Notes: generated from the sequence alone by a model not told the origin. Shown: positions 1-5,500, numbered from the stretch's first letter. The stretch is DNA of 6,334 bases from Candidatus Desantisbacteria bacterium CG1_02_38_46 (GCA_001871015.1 MNUO01000020.1:1-6334); one strand, 5' to 3'. A program made the numbers and translations.

Positions 1-1364
1 CCACTGTTACATTAGGAAAGAGAAATGGAACTACAGAAGTGGTCTTCATAGAACCAGGAGATACTTCAAAGAGGAATTACGGCATATCCCTGGATATTGG
101 AACCACCACAATCGCAGCCAATCTTGTTGACCTGAATACGCGAAAAACTCTTGGCACAAAAGCATCTCATAATCGCCAGGTAACTTATGGAGATGATGTG
201 ATAACCCGCATAATGTACGCTGAAAAATCTGAAGGCCTTGAAAAACTCCATCATTTAGTCATTGACACTGTTAACGAACTCATATCCAGCCTGGTCGATG
301 AAAATGAAATAAATCTGAATGATATCACTTGTGTGACATGCGCTGGAAATACAACGATGACCCATCTTTTACTCAGGGTTGACCCCACATATATTCGCCG
401 TGAACCCTATGTGCCAATCGCTAATTTTATGCCGGTAATCAGGGCATCTGAAACCGGAATAAAGATTAATCCCAGGGGTTTACTTGCCTGTCTGCCGGGT
501 GTTTCAAGCTATGTAGGTGGTGATATCACTGCAGGAGTGTTCGCAAGTGGTATAGACGAAACAGAAAAAATATCCATACTGATTGACCTGGGAACAAACG
601 GGGAAATAGTTCTTGGTAACAGAGAATGGATTGCATGCTGCTCCTCCTCAGTAGGCCCAGCGTTTGAAGGAAGCGGAGTCCAATCAGGAGTGAAAGCGAT
701 GGAGGGAGCAATCCAGAAAGTTGAGATAAACCCAAAAAATTATGATGTCCAATATTTCACCATAGGTGGAACTAAGCCTATTGGTATGTGTGGTTCAGGA
801 TATATAGATTGTCTGGCTGAACTTTCTAAAACAGGAGTTATTGAGCGCTCAGGTAAAATAAAGGAGGACATTAAAACTCAAAGAATAAGAAAATCCAGTG
901 AAGGGTTAGAATTCATCCTGGTTGAAGCAAGCGAAAGTGCAACAGGTGAGGATATTGTAATTACGCAGGTAGATATTACAAATCTAATCCTTGCAAAAGG
1001 TGCAATTTACACTGGTGTGCAGGTACTGGTAAAAAAAGTAAATATGGAAATGGAAAAGATTGAAAAGATTTATATCGCAGGAGGCTTTGGCAATTATTTG
1101 AATATTAAAAAAGCAATCTGGATAGGACTTCTACCCGACCTGCCGCAGGACAGGTTTGAGTATGTTGGAAATACTTCGCTGGCAGGTGCCAAATTTGCTC
1201 TTTTATCTTATGATGCAATGATAAAAATAAGAGAAATTGCAAAAAAGATGACCTATGTTGAACTCAGCGTTGAACCGTCTTATATGAATGAATACACAGG
1301 TTCTCTTTTTCTCCCGCATACTGATATTGCACGCTTTCCTACGGTTTTTAAGAAAATTCTTTAG
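1..1364 (+). CDS. RACo-like corrinoid protein reductive activator (ASKHA ATPase, DUF4445/COG3894), 5'-partial
   Basis: The reading frame is open from base 3 to the window edge, so the gene starts upstream; a GTG at 39 is internal. About 453 residues are visible. They match the C-terminal ASKHA ATPase region of RACo/RamA-type activators, which use ATP hydrolysis to drive one-electron reduction of inactive Co(II) corrinoid proteins to Co(I). Visible motifs are the phosphate-1 loop DIGTTT (about 93-110), the second phosphate motif DLGTNGE (585-605), GMCGSGYIDCL (from about 783), the adenosine-side IAGGFGNYLN (from 1074) and the C-terminal EYTGSLFLPHTD signature. The family's N-terminal [2Fe-2S] ferredoxin and linker domains would lie off-window and cannot be checked. 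No C-terminal cysteine clusters of the RamA type are seen. The methyltransferase at 3839 on the same strand fits as a user of the same corrinoid protein. Family assignment is firm; the exact corrinoid partner is inferred. Confidence 0.9.
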   Translation, partial: TVTLGKRNGTTEVVFIEPGDTSKRNYGISLDIGTTTIAANLVDLNTRKTLGTKASHNRQVTYGDDVITRIMYAEKSEGLEKLHHLVIDTVNELISSLVDENEINLNDITCVTCAGNTTMTHLLLRVDPTYIRREPYVPIANFMPVIRASETGIKINPRGLLACLPGVSSYVGGDITAGVFASGIDETEKISILIDLGTNGEIVLGNREWIACCSSSVGPAFEGSGVQSGVKAMEGAIQKVEINPKNYDVQYFTIGGTKPIGMCGSGYIDCLAELSKTGVIERSGKIKEDIKTQRIRKSSEGLEFILVEASESATGEDIVITQVDITNLILAKGAIYTGVQVLVKKVNMEMEKIEKIYIAGGFGNYLNIKKAIWIGLLPDLPQDRFEYVGNTSLAGAKFALLSYDAMIKIREIAKKMTYVELSVEPSYMNEYTGSLFLPHTDIARFPTVFKKIL

Positions 1365-1372
1365 GAGATTTT

Positions 1373-1777
1373 ATGTACAGCACTCTAAGTGTAAGCACCC
1401 ATAAAAAAGAAGAACTTGTGGAGGTTACAGACCTTGTTGAAAAAATAGTTGTTGAAGCAAATATAGAAAATGGTATCTGCATCGTTTATGCACCTCATAC
1501 AACCTGTGGGCTTATAATAAATGAAAATGCTGACCCAACAGTTTGCAAGGACATCATAAGTGGACTGAATAAATTCCTGCCCCACGATGCTCTAAGAGAA
1601 TTTATGCATGCAGAGGGAAACTCGCCTGCTCATATTAAGGCGAGCCTCGTGGGACAATATCAGGTATTGCTAATTGAAAATGCCAAAATTGTCTTAGGTA
1701 CCTGGCAGGGCATTTTCCTTGCGGAGTTTGACGGACCCAGGGAAAGGAAAGTGCTGGTTAAAGTCATTAAAGAATAA
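1373..1777 (+). CDS. YjbQ/UPF0047 family protein
   Basis: This 134-residue protein has the usual length of the UPF0047/YjbQ family. Signature residues are H42 in APHTTCG, the acidic-Asn stretch NENADP (50-55), the LPHD and HAEGNSPAHIK segment (69-89) and GTWQGIFLAEFDGPR near the C-terminus. The conserved histidines and acidic residues probably form the metal or phosphate site. Some members have reported secondary thiamine-phosphate synthase activity, but the physiological role is unsettled, so I give no symbol. The ATG is preceded by AGGAG at 1363-1367, which overlaps the stop codon of the activator gene, so the two are very likely co-transcribed and translationally linked. The repeat island starts directly after the stop. 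Confidence 0.88.
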   Translation: MYSTLSVSTHKKEELVEVTDLVEKIVVEANIENGICIVYAPHTTCGLIINENADPTVCKDIISGLNKFLPHDALREFMHAEGNSPAHIKASLVGQYQVLLIENAKIVLGTWQGIFLAEFDGPRERKVLVKVIKE

Positions 1778-1803
1778 ATAAACCGCGGAGTCACAGAGTA
1801 ATT

Positions 1804-1902
1804 GTAACTCAAAACTTTAGTTTTGATATCAGGACTGTAACTCAAAACTTTAGTTTTGATATCAGGACTGTAACTCAAAACTTTAGTTTTGATATCAGGA
1901 CT
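1804..1902. repeat. Three exact tandem 33-base repeats with a palindromic core
   Basis: Copies lie at 1804-1836, 1837-1869 and 1870-1902 and are identical base for base. Each begins GTAACT, contains the 16-base palindrome CAAAACTTTAGTTTTG (7-base arms around TT), then GATATC and AGGACT. There are no unique spacers between copies, so this is not a CRISPR array. The identity suggests recent slippage or amplification. As RNA each copy could form a small AT-rich hairpin. Confidence 0.95.
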
Positions 1903-1917
1903 AAAGTCCTGAGTTAC
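1891..1917 (-). repeat. Inverted 27-base variant of the tandem repeat core
   Basis: Read on the minus strand this is a 27-base unit that begins GTAACT and ends GATATC, like the first 27 bases of each tandem copy. It differs at only four positions: AA becomes GG in the left arm and TT becomes CC in the right arm, so its palindrome is CAGGACTTTAGTCCTG. It shares the self-complementary GATATC (1891-1896) with the third tandem copy. The AGGACT tail of every 33-base copy is the start of this inverted unit, so the array looks like duplication of part of a head-to-head pair. Confidence 0.85.
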
Positions 1918-1950
1918 AACCTCAGTGTCTCGGTACCTCTGTGGTTAAAC

Positions 1951-1957
1951 AAGGAGG
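1951..1957 (+). promoter_or_regulatory. Ribosome binding site deciding the ssb start
   Basis: AAGGAGG lies four bases before GTG 1962. It selects that codon over the in-frame GTG at 1941, which sits in the right terminus of the repeat island and has no ribosome binding site. Confidence 0.75.
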
Positions 1958-1961
1958 GTTT

Positions 1962-2384
1962 GTGAATAAGATTATTGTATCAGGGAATCTGGTCAGAGAT
2001 GCAGAATTGCAATTTACTCCACAGGGAACACCTGTTGCTGAGTTCAGTATTGGAGTAAGGGATGAATTGCTCAAGAAAAGGGAGAATCGCTCTGTGTTCT
2101 TAGATATTGTTATTTTTGGACAGAGAGCTGAAGCACTTCATAAATATCTCCTGAAGGGGAAATCAATTCTCGTGGAAGGAAGGCTTGATATAAAAAGGAA
2201 TAAGGGACAGGATGGACGTACCTTCACAAATATACGGGTCTATGCAAATAGCCTCGAATTTCTTGGCAGGAAAAGTGAAGTAACTGAATCTCCTGGCGAA
2301 GTACCACATGAGGATTTATCCTCTCAAGCTTCGGTGCAAGAGGAAACAGATTTTGAAATTCCAGAAGAACAACCAGAACAATAA
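1962..2384 (+). CDS. ssb: Single-stranded DNA-binding protein (SSB)
   Basis: This 140-residue protein binds single-stranded DNA in replication, recombination and repair. Residues 1-104 form a bacterial SSB OB-fold: NKIIVSGNLVRDAEL at the start, then TPQGTPVAEFSIGV, VFLDIVIFGQRAE, LLKGKSILVEGRL and a final strand with TNIRVYANSLEFLGR. A roughly 36-residue acidic, Glu/Ser/Gln/Pro-rich tail follows. GTG 1962 is chosen because of the strong AAGGAGG and because homologues begin MNK. Two features are odd. The tail ends EIPEEQPEQ rather than the usual DDIPF-type acidic tip that docks partner proteins. There is also no tryptophan, the main DNA-stacking residue type in E. coli SSB; F46 and F52 occupy two of the stacking positions. 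The gene is flanked by inverted copies of a palindromic repeat and may be a secondary SSB paralogue. Confidence 0.92.
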   Translation: MNKIIVSGNLVRDAELQFTPQGTPVAEFSIGVRDELLKKRENRSVFLDIVIFGQRAEALHKYLLKGKSILVEGRLDIKRNKGQDGRTFTNIRVYANSLEFLGRKSEVTESPGEVPHEDLSSQASVQEETDFEIPEEQPEQ

Positions 2385-2445
2385 TTACGCTGATATAGTT
2401 CACAGTTATGCTATAAAGTCAGAGAACGAGATGTGCCGCCAAGAA

Positions 2446-2469
2446 AAATCAGACCTGAAGGTCTGATTT
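2446..2469. repeat. Palindromic hairpin after ssb, 11-base arms
   Basis: AAATCAGACCT and AGGTCTGATTT are perfect complements around a GA centre. On the + strand no T-run follows, so it is not a classic terminator of ssb. On the minus strand the stem is followed by TTCTT, giving a weak terminator-like layout in that direction. Its core CAGACCT/AGGTCTG has the same design (7-base arms CA....T) as the other palindromes in this window. Confidence 0.75.
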
Positions 2470-2471
2470 AC

Positions 2472-2494
2472 GTAACTCAGGACTTTAGTCCTGA
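2472..2494 (+). repeat. Third locus of the palindromic repeat (CAGGACT/AGTCCTG)
   Basis: These 23 bases are identical to the first 23 bases of the minus-strand unit at 1891-1917 and lie in the opposite orientation, so the pair brackets ssb. The palindrome itself is CAGGACTTTAGTCCTG at 2478-2493. The match ends at 2494; the GATATC part is absent. The element abuts the upstream edge of the hps promoter. Confidence 0.85.
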
Positions 2495-2511
2495 AGGTTG
2501 TGGATAACTTT

Positions 2512-2520
2512 TGGTATAAT
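2512..2520 (+). promoter_or_regulatory. Extended -10 promoter for the hps-rraA/methyltransferase operon
   Basis: TGG-TATAAT is a perfect -10 hexamer with the TG extension. No good -35 is seen at normal spacing, as expected for an extended -10 promoter. The start of transcription would fall near 2527, only about four bases before ATG 2531, so the mRNA may be nearly leaderless. The palindrome at 2472-2494 lies where a -35 region or regulator site would be. Confidence 0.6.
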
Positions 2521-2530
2521 TTCCTTAGCT

Positions 2531-3835
2531 ATGGACAAAAAGAAGATGAAACCAATACTGCAGGTAGCTCTTGATTTTGTAGATTTAGCACGGGCAATAA
2601 AAGCTGCCCGGGAAGCAGTCAAAGGAGGAGTGGACTGGCTTGAAGTCGGAACTCCCCTTATCAAAGCAGAAGGTATGAATGCAATAAGAGAAATCAAAAA
2701 AATATTTCCAAAATACAAAATTGTTGCTGATATGAAAACTATGGATGCAGGAAGGCTGGAAGTTGAAATGGCAGCAAAGGCAGGAGCAGATATAGTTGAA
2801 ATAATGGGTGCTGCATCGGATACAACAATAAGAGAATGCGTTGAAGCGGGTAAAAATTATGGAGCCGAAATACTCGTTGACCTTCTGGAAATAGAAAATC
2901 CACGAGAAAGAGCACGAGAAATAGAAAAATCTGGTGCAAATTATATTGGAGTGCATACACCAATAGATACTCAGATGTTAGGTGAAAAGCCTTTTGAAAT
3001 CATACGAAAAGTAAGAAAAGTAACTAATTTACCAATAGCAGTAGCAGGGGGAATAAACAGTGAGAATGTGGTGGATGCGATAAAAGCCGGAGCGAACATT
3101 ATCATTGCAGGAGGAGCGATAATTAAATCTGAAAATGCCATTGAATCTACCAGGAAAATTAAAAAAGCAATGGAAAGTATGAAGGCAATAAAAACAACTC
3201 TCTATAAAAGAATGGGATTAAAGGACATTCGCAAAATTCTTGGTCTCGTCTCATCACCAAATTTATCAGATGCTATGCATCGCGGTGGAAGTTTGAAAGG
3301 AATCTATCCTGTGGTAAAAGGCGTCAAAATGATTGGAGAAGCAATAACTGTGAGGACATATCCGGGCGATTGGGCAAAGCCTGTGGAAGCAATTGACATT
3401 GCAAAAAAAGGAAGTGTAATAGTCATAGATGCCGGCGGTGTTGGCCCAGCAGTCTGGGGAGAGCTCGCCACTGAAAGTGCCATTCAGAAAGGAATTAGTG
3501 GTGTGGTCATTGACGGCGCAATCAGAGATATTCCAGAAATTACAAAACTCAAATTCCCTGCATTTGCAAGGTTGATAACTCCTGAGGCAGGGGAACCAAA
3601 GGGATTTGGAGAAATTAATGTGCCTGTGAACGCAGCAGGCGTGAAAGTTTTCCCTGGCGATTGGCTGGTGGGTGATGATGATGGCGTTGTAGTCATCCCT
3701 TATGTAAAAGCAGTTGAAATCGCAAACCGCGCAATGGATGTACTGGAAAGGGAAAATCGTGTCCGCAAGGAAATAAGAGAAGGCTCCACCCTGTCAAGTG
3801 TTATGGAATTGTTGAAGTGGGAGAAAAGGGGGTAA
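2531..3835 (+). CDS. Hexulose-6-phosphate synthase fused to RraA-like (HMG/CHA aldolase fold) domain
   Basis: A 434-residue two-domain protein. Residues 7-215 form an HPS/KGPDC-type TIM barrel with the signature D67-x-K69-x-x-D72 in ADMKTMDAG, E38, H142 and the phosphate-binding VAGGIN (171-176) and AGGAI (193-197). HPS interconverts ribulose 5-phosphate plus formaldehyde with arabino-3-hexulose 6-phosphate. Residues about 230-425 form an RraA-like domain that keeps WGELA (309-313), DGAIRD (328-333) and GDDDGVVVIP, the residues that bind metal and substrate in class II HMG/CHA aldolases, so this half may be an enzyme rather than an RNase E inhibitor. HPS-RraA fusions are known, especially in archaea. 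No phosphohexuloisomerase gene is seen here. ATG 2531 follows the promoter closely; ATG 2546 (MKPILQVALDF) fits homologue starts equally well. A more upstream TTG lies inside the promoter. The methyltransferase gene follows after 3 bases. Confidence 0.88.
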   Translation: MDKKKMKPILQVALDFVDLARAIKAAREAVKGGVDWLEVGTPLIKAEGMNAIREIKKIFPKYKIVADMKTMDAGRLEVEMAAKAGADIVEIMGAASDTTIRECVEAGKNYGAEILVDLLEIENPRERAREIEKSGANYIGVHTPIDTQMLGEKPFEIIRKVRKVTNLPIAVAGGINSENVVDAIKAGANIIIAGGAIIKSENAIESTRKIKKAMESMKAIKTTLYKRMGLKDIRKILGLVSSPNLSDAMHRGGSLKGIYPVVKGVKMIGEAITVRTYPGDWAKPVEAIDIAKKGSVIVIDAGGVGPAVWGELATESAIQKGISGVVIDGAIRDIPEITKLKFPAFARLITPEAGEPKGFGEINVPVNAAGVKVFPGDWLVGDDDGVVVIPYVKAVEIANRAMDVLERENRVRKEIREGSTLSSVMELLKWEKRG

Positions 3836-3838
3836 TAA

Positions 3839-4627
3839 GTGTTTGTTATTGGAGAAAGAATTAATGCGAGCAGAAAAACTATATTGCAGGCAATTCAGGA
3901 AAGAAATGTTCAATTCATTCAAGAAGAAGCAAAGAAACAAGTAGAAGCAGGTGCACAAATGCTGGATGTAAATGCCGGGGTTAGAGTCCAGCAAGAAGTA
4001 GATGACATTGAATGGCTGGTCAAAACAGTGCAGGAAAAAGTTGATATTCCTCTGTGCATTGATAGCCCGAACCCAAAAGCAATTGAAAAAGGCTTAAAAA
4101 ACCATAAGGGCAAGGCTCTCGTCAACTCAATTACCCTGCAAAAAGATAGACTTGAAGGAATCCTACCATTAGTAAAAGAATATAATTCCATGATTGTCGC
4201 GCTCACACTGGGTACATCTGGAATGCCCGAAACAGCACAGGAAAGGCTTGAAATATGCAGTGGCATAATTGAAGCAGTAAAAAAAGAAGGAATACCAATT
4301 GAATCTCTTTATGTGGACCCGCTGGTGCAACCGATAAGTACAAACATAAAAAACTGCCTCATTACACTTGATACAATCAGGACAATTAAAAATGCATTTC
4401 CAGTAAAAATCATTATGGGTTTAAGCAATATTTCTTTTGGGCTGCCAGAGCGCCGATTAATCAATCGCACATTCCTGGCAATGGCACTGGCTGCAGGTCT
4501 GGATGCAGCTTTGATAGACCCTCTGGATAAAGATATGATGTCCACATTGCTGACCGGCGAAGCACTCCTTGGACAGGATGAATATTGCCTCAATTATTTG
4601 GCTTCCTTCCGTGAAGGTAAGACTTAA
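3839..4627 (+). CDS. acsE: Methyltetrahydrofolate:corrinoid protein methyltransferase (AcsE/MeTr-like)
   Basis: At 262 residues this has the length of the Moorella MeTr and resembles it throughout. It is a pterin-binding TIM barrel that moves the methyl group of 5-methyl-THF to Co(I) of a corrinoid protein, the entry to the carbonyl branch of the Wood-Ljungdahl pathway. Markers are IGERIN (4-9), LDVN (42-45), D75 in CIDS, N96 in LVNSI, D160 in YVDPL, N197 in GLSNIS and the LINRTFLAMA helix (207-216). These match the pterin-binding Asp/Asn set and the catalytic Asn described for MeTr. The GTG start has an AGGGGG site a few bases upstream and begins 3 bases after the HPS-RraA stop, so the two share an mRNA. 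It could instead serve another corrinoid system, such as an MtgA role in methylamine or betaine demethylation; acsC/acsD next door would decide. Confidence 0.88.
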   Translation: MFVIGERINASRKTILQAIQERNVQFIQEEAKKQVEAGAQMLDVNAGVRVQQEVDDIEWLVKTVQEKVDIPLCIDSPNPKAIEKGLKNHKGKALVNSITLQKDRLEGILPLVKEYNSMIVALTLGTSGMPETAQERLEICSGIIEAVKKEGIPIESLYVDPLVQPISTNIKNCLITLDTIRTIKNAFPVKIIMGLSNISFGLPERRLINRTFLAMALAAGLDAALIDPLDKDMMSTLLTGEALLGQDEYCLNYLASFREGKT

Positions 4628-4647
4628 AGGGATTTAATGCGAAAAAT

Positions 4648-4676
4648 TTGACTTTTAACCAAAAATGTGGTATATT
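4648..4676 (+). promoter_or_regulatory. Strong sigma70-type promoter
   Basis: TTGACT (4648-4653) and TATATT (4671-4676) are separated by exactly 17 bases, and TGG before the -10 adds an extended element. Transcription should start near 4683, just before the structured leader. This makes the protease pair a unit separate from the methyltransferase operon. Confidence 0.75.
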
Positions 4677-4688
4677 TAAAAAGTGGTG

Positions 4689-4774
4689 GTGCGCCGTGTC
4701 CGCCAATCTTGGTGGGTGGAATCCGCCCCAGAAAATTTGGCGGGTAGGTTCAGCGCACTTCGACGAGGAGGTCG
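4689..4774 (+). ncRNA. Structured 5' leader with alternative folds, possible cis-regulatory RNA
   Basis: The leader holds four GC-rich segments: A CCGCCAA (4700-4706), B GGTGGGTGG (4711-4719), C CCGCCCC (4723-4729) and D TTGGCGG (4737-4743). A pairs perfectly with D, enclosing a B-C hairpin (4714-4719 with 4723-4728, one G-U). Alternatively A can pair with B (4700-4705 with 4710-4715) and C with D (4723-4727 with 4739-4743). An outer stem GTGCGC (4689-4694)/GCGCAC (4753-4758) closes the whole. A short stem CGAC/GTCG (4761-4764/4771-4774) then puts the GAGGAG Shine-Dalgarno core in its loop. I do not recognise a known riboswitch class. It could also be a transcribed dispersed DNA palindrome. 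Confidence 0.5.
4765..4771 (+). promoter_or_regulatory. Hairpin-loop ribosome binding site
   Basis: GAGGAGG lies six bases before ATG 4778. Its first six bases fill the loop of the small CGAC/GTCG hairpin, so access by the ribosome could depend on how the leader folds. Confidence 0.65.
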
Positions 4775-4777
4775 TTT

Positions 4778-5017
4778 ATGGCAAGAAAATTAATTTTATT
4801 AAAGGAAGCGAAAAAACAACTCAAAAATGAATGGCTTGCATTTGTTATTAAAAAGGAACTTTCAGAGGATGAAATTTTAGGAGAAGTTATAGCGCATAAT
4901 AAGGACAAGAGAGAATTACACAAAAACCTGCGAGCGAAAAAAGTAAAAGATGCATATATTACTTTTACCGGTCGATATATTAAACCTGGTTATGAGATAA
5001 TGTTTAATGAAAATTAA
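4778..5017 (+). CDS. Small basic protein, DUF5678-like, partner of the aspartic protease
   Basis: A 79-residue lysine-rich protein with no signal peptide or membrane segment. The N-terminus is a basic amphipathic stretch. The body has the pattern K-x-x-WLAFV, then GEVIAHNKDKRELHKNLR, then KDAYITFTGRYIKPGYEIMF. This resembles the DUF5678-type small domain, in which a Trp-containing strand is followed by a helix and a terminal strand and which often sits beside retropepsin-like genes; the match is by eye. The start is set by GAGGAGG six bases upstream. The stop overlaps the start of the protease gene by 11 bases, so the two proteins are probably made together and may act together, for instance as regulator and protease or substrate and protease. 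Biochemical function is unknown. Confidence 0.7.
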   Translation: MARKLILLKEAKKQLKNEWLAFVIKKELSEDEILGEVIAHNKDKRELHKNLRAKKVKDAYITFTGRYIKPGYEIMFNEN

Positions 5018-5384
5018 ATTAGGACTACCAATAATTATCAAAAGAGTCAGGGTAGAGGGACCAAAAGCCACACGGGAGGTAGATCTAATTTTAGACACAG
5101 GCGCCCGTTTCACCTCTCTGAGCTGGGGAACTTTGGAAGATATAGGCTATGACCCTGCAGTTATTCTTGGGAGAGTGAAGATTATAACCGCCAATGGAAT
5201 TATCGAAACCCCTATTGTTAAAATCAAAAATTTATGCGTTGGGGATTTATGCCGTAAGGATGTAGAAGTGATTTGCCATGATATTCCGGAAATAGCAGAA
5301 GTAGATGGGCTTTTAGGATTAAGTTTTCTTGTTCATTTTAGAACTGTGGTAGATTACAAAGAAGGACTTTTGGAAATCAGTTGA
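5007..5384 (+). CDS. Retropepsin-like aspartic protease (clan AA, AF_0612 type)
   Basis: A 125-residue single-domain protein with the catalytic motif LILDTGA (D30-T31-G32) after a beta-rich start, a flap-like stretch around ITANGIIETPIVKI (about 60-73) and the C-terminal hydrophobic-Gly motif GLLGLSFLVHFRTVVDY, which is the normal end of the retropepsin fold. With one Asp motif per chain the active enzyme should be a homodimer. No signal peptide or transmembrane helix is seen, so it should be cytoplasmic. It fits the small clan AA protease family first named from Archaeoglobus AF_0612. The ATG overlaps the upstream small gene by 11 bases and has only a weak ribosome binding site, which suggests translational coupling. 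The substrate is unknown. Confidence 0.85.
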   Translation: MKIKLGLPIIIKRVRVEGPKATREVDLILDTGARFTSLSWGTLEDIGYDPAVILGRVKIITANGIIETPIVKIKNLCVGDLCRKDVEVICHDIPEIAEVDGLLGLSFLVHFRTVVDYKEGLLEIS

Positions 5385-5491
5385 TGGAAAGAATTGAGTT
5401 TTTTGTTTTTCCTCTTCCAGAGAACCTACTGTTGACCGATGGCAATCCGACCTCTCCATTGCCCTATTTCACCCAAATAGAGTATTTTTCA

Positions 5492-5500
5492 TGATATAAT
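5492..5500 (+). promoter_or_regulatory. Extended -10 promoter before the VapB-VapC chimera
   Basis: TGA-TATAAT carries a perfect -10 with the TG extension; no -35 is seen at usual spacing. Transcription would start near 5507, leaving a leader of about 29 bases. AAATAAA (5503-5509) and TTTATTT (5520-5526) could form a weak AU hairpin directly before the ribosome binding site. The rest of the gap from 5385, including a T-rich stretch at 5399-5410, shows no gene or terminator stem. Confidence 0.5.

Larger units (their letters stand above)
1781..1946. repeat. Composite repeat island with degenerate inverted ends
   Basis: The gap between yjbQ-like and ssb is filled by a nested repeat. The left end (1781-1798, AACCGCGGAGTCACAGAG) and the reverse complement of the right end (1936-1946, beginning AACCACAGAG) match at 8 of 10 positions, forming imperfect inverted termini. 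Both resemble the dispersed ACCACAGAG/CACAGAG-type bacterial repeats. Inside lie three tandem 33-base copies and an inverted 27-base unit, listed separately. No transposase is present, so any mobility would depend on an enzyme elsewhere. The right end runs into the ssb ribosome binding site. Confidence 0.6.

Noticed and set aside
1804-1902. Possible CRISPR array from three 33-base repeats
   Set aside because: The copies are directly contiguous with no spacers, and no cas gene is present.
1941-1961. Seven-codon upstream extension of ssb from GTG 1941
   Set aside because: It lies in the repeat terminus and overlaps the ribosome binding site; homologues start at the codon matching 1962.
2446-2469. 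Rho-independent terminator of ssb
   Set aside because: No T-run follows the stem on the + strand; a T-rich tract appears only in the minus direction, where no gene is seen.
2498-2530. Upstream TTG start for the HPS-RraA protein
   Set aside because: The added residues are encoded by the -10 promoter region and do not resemble HPS sequences.
2585-2963. Minus-strand frames opposite the HPS gene and similar ones opposite other genes
   Set aside because: They are antisense shadows with low-complexity or Cys/Phe-rich translations, no ribosome binding sites and no recognisable domains.
4689-4758. Known riboswitch (c-di-GMP, THF, fluoride, preQ1, glycine, SAM types)
   Set aside because: None of the conserved core sequences of these classes that I know could be found; it is left as an unclassified structured leader.
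4648-4830. 60-codon frame with a TTG start over the promoter and leader
   Set aside because: It begins at the -35 box, has no ribosome binding site, and overlaps the better-supported gene at 4778 in another frame.
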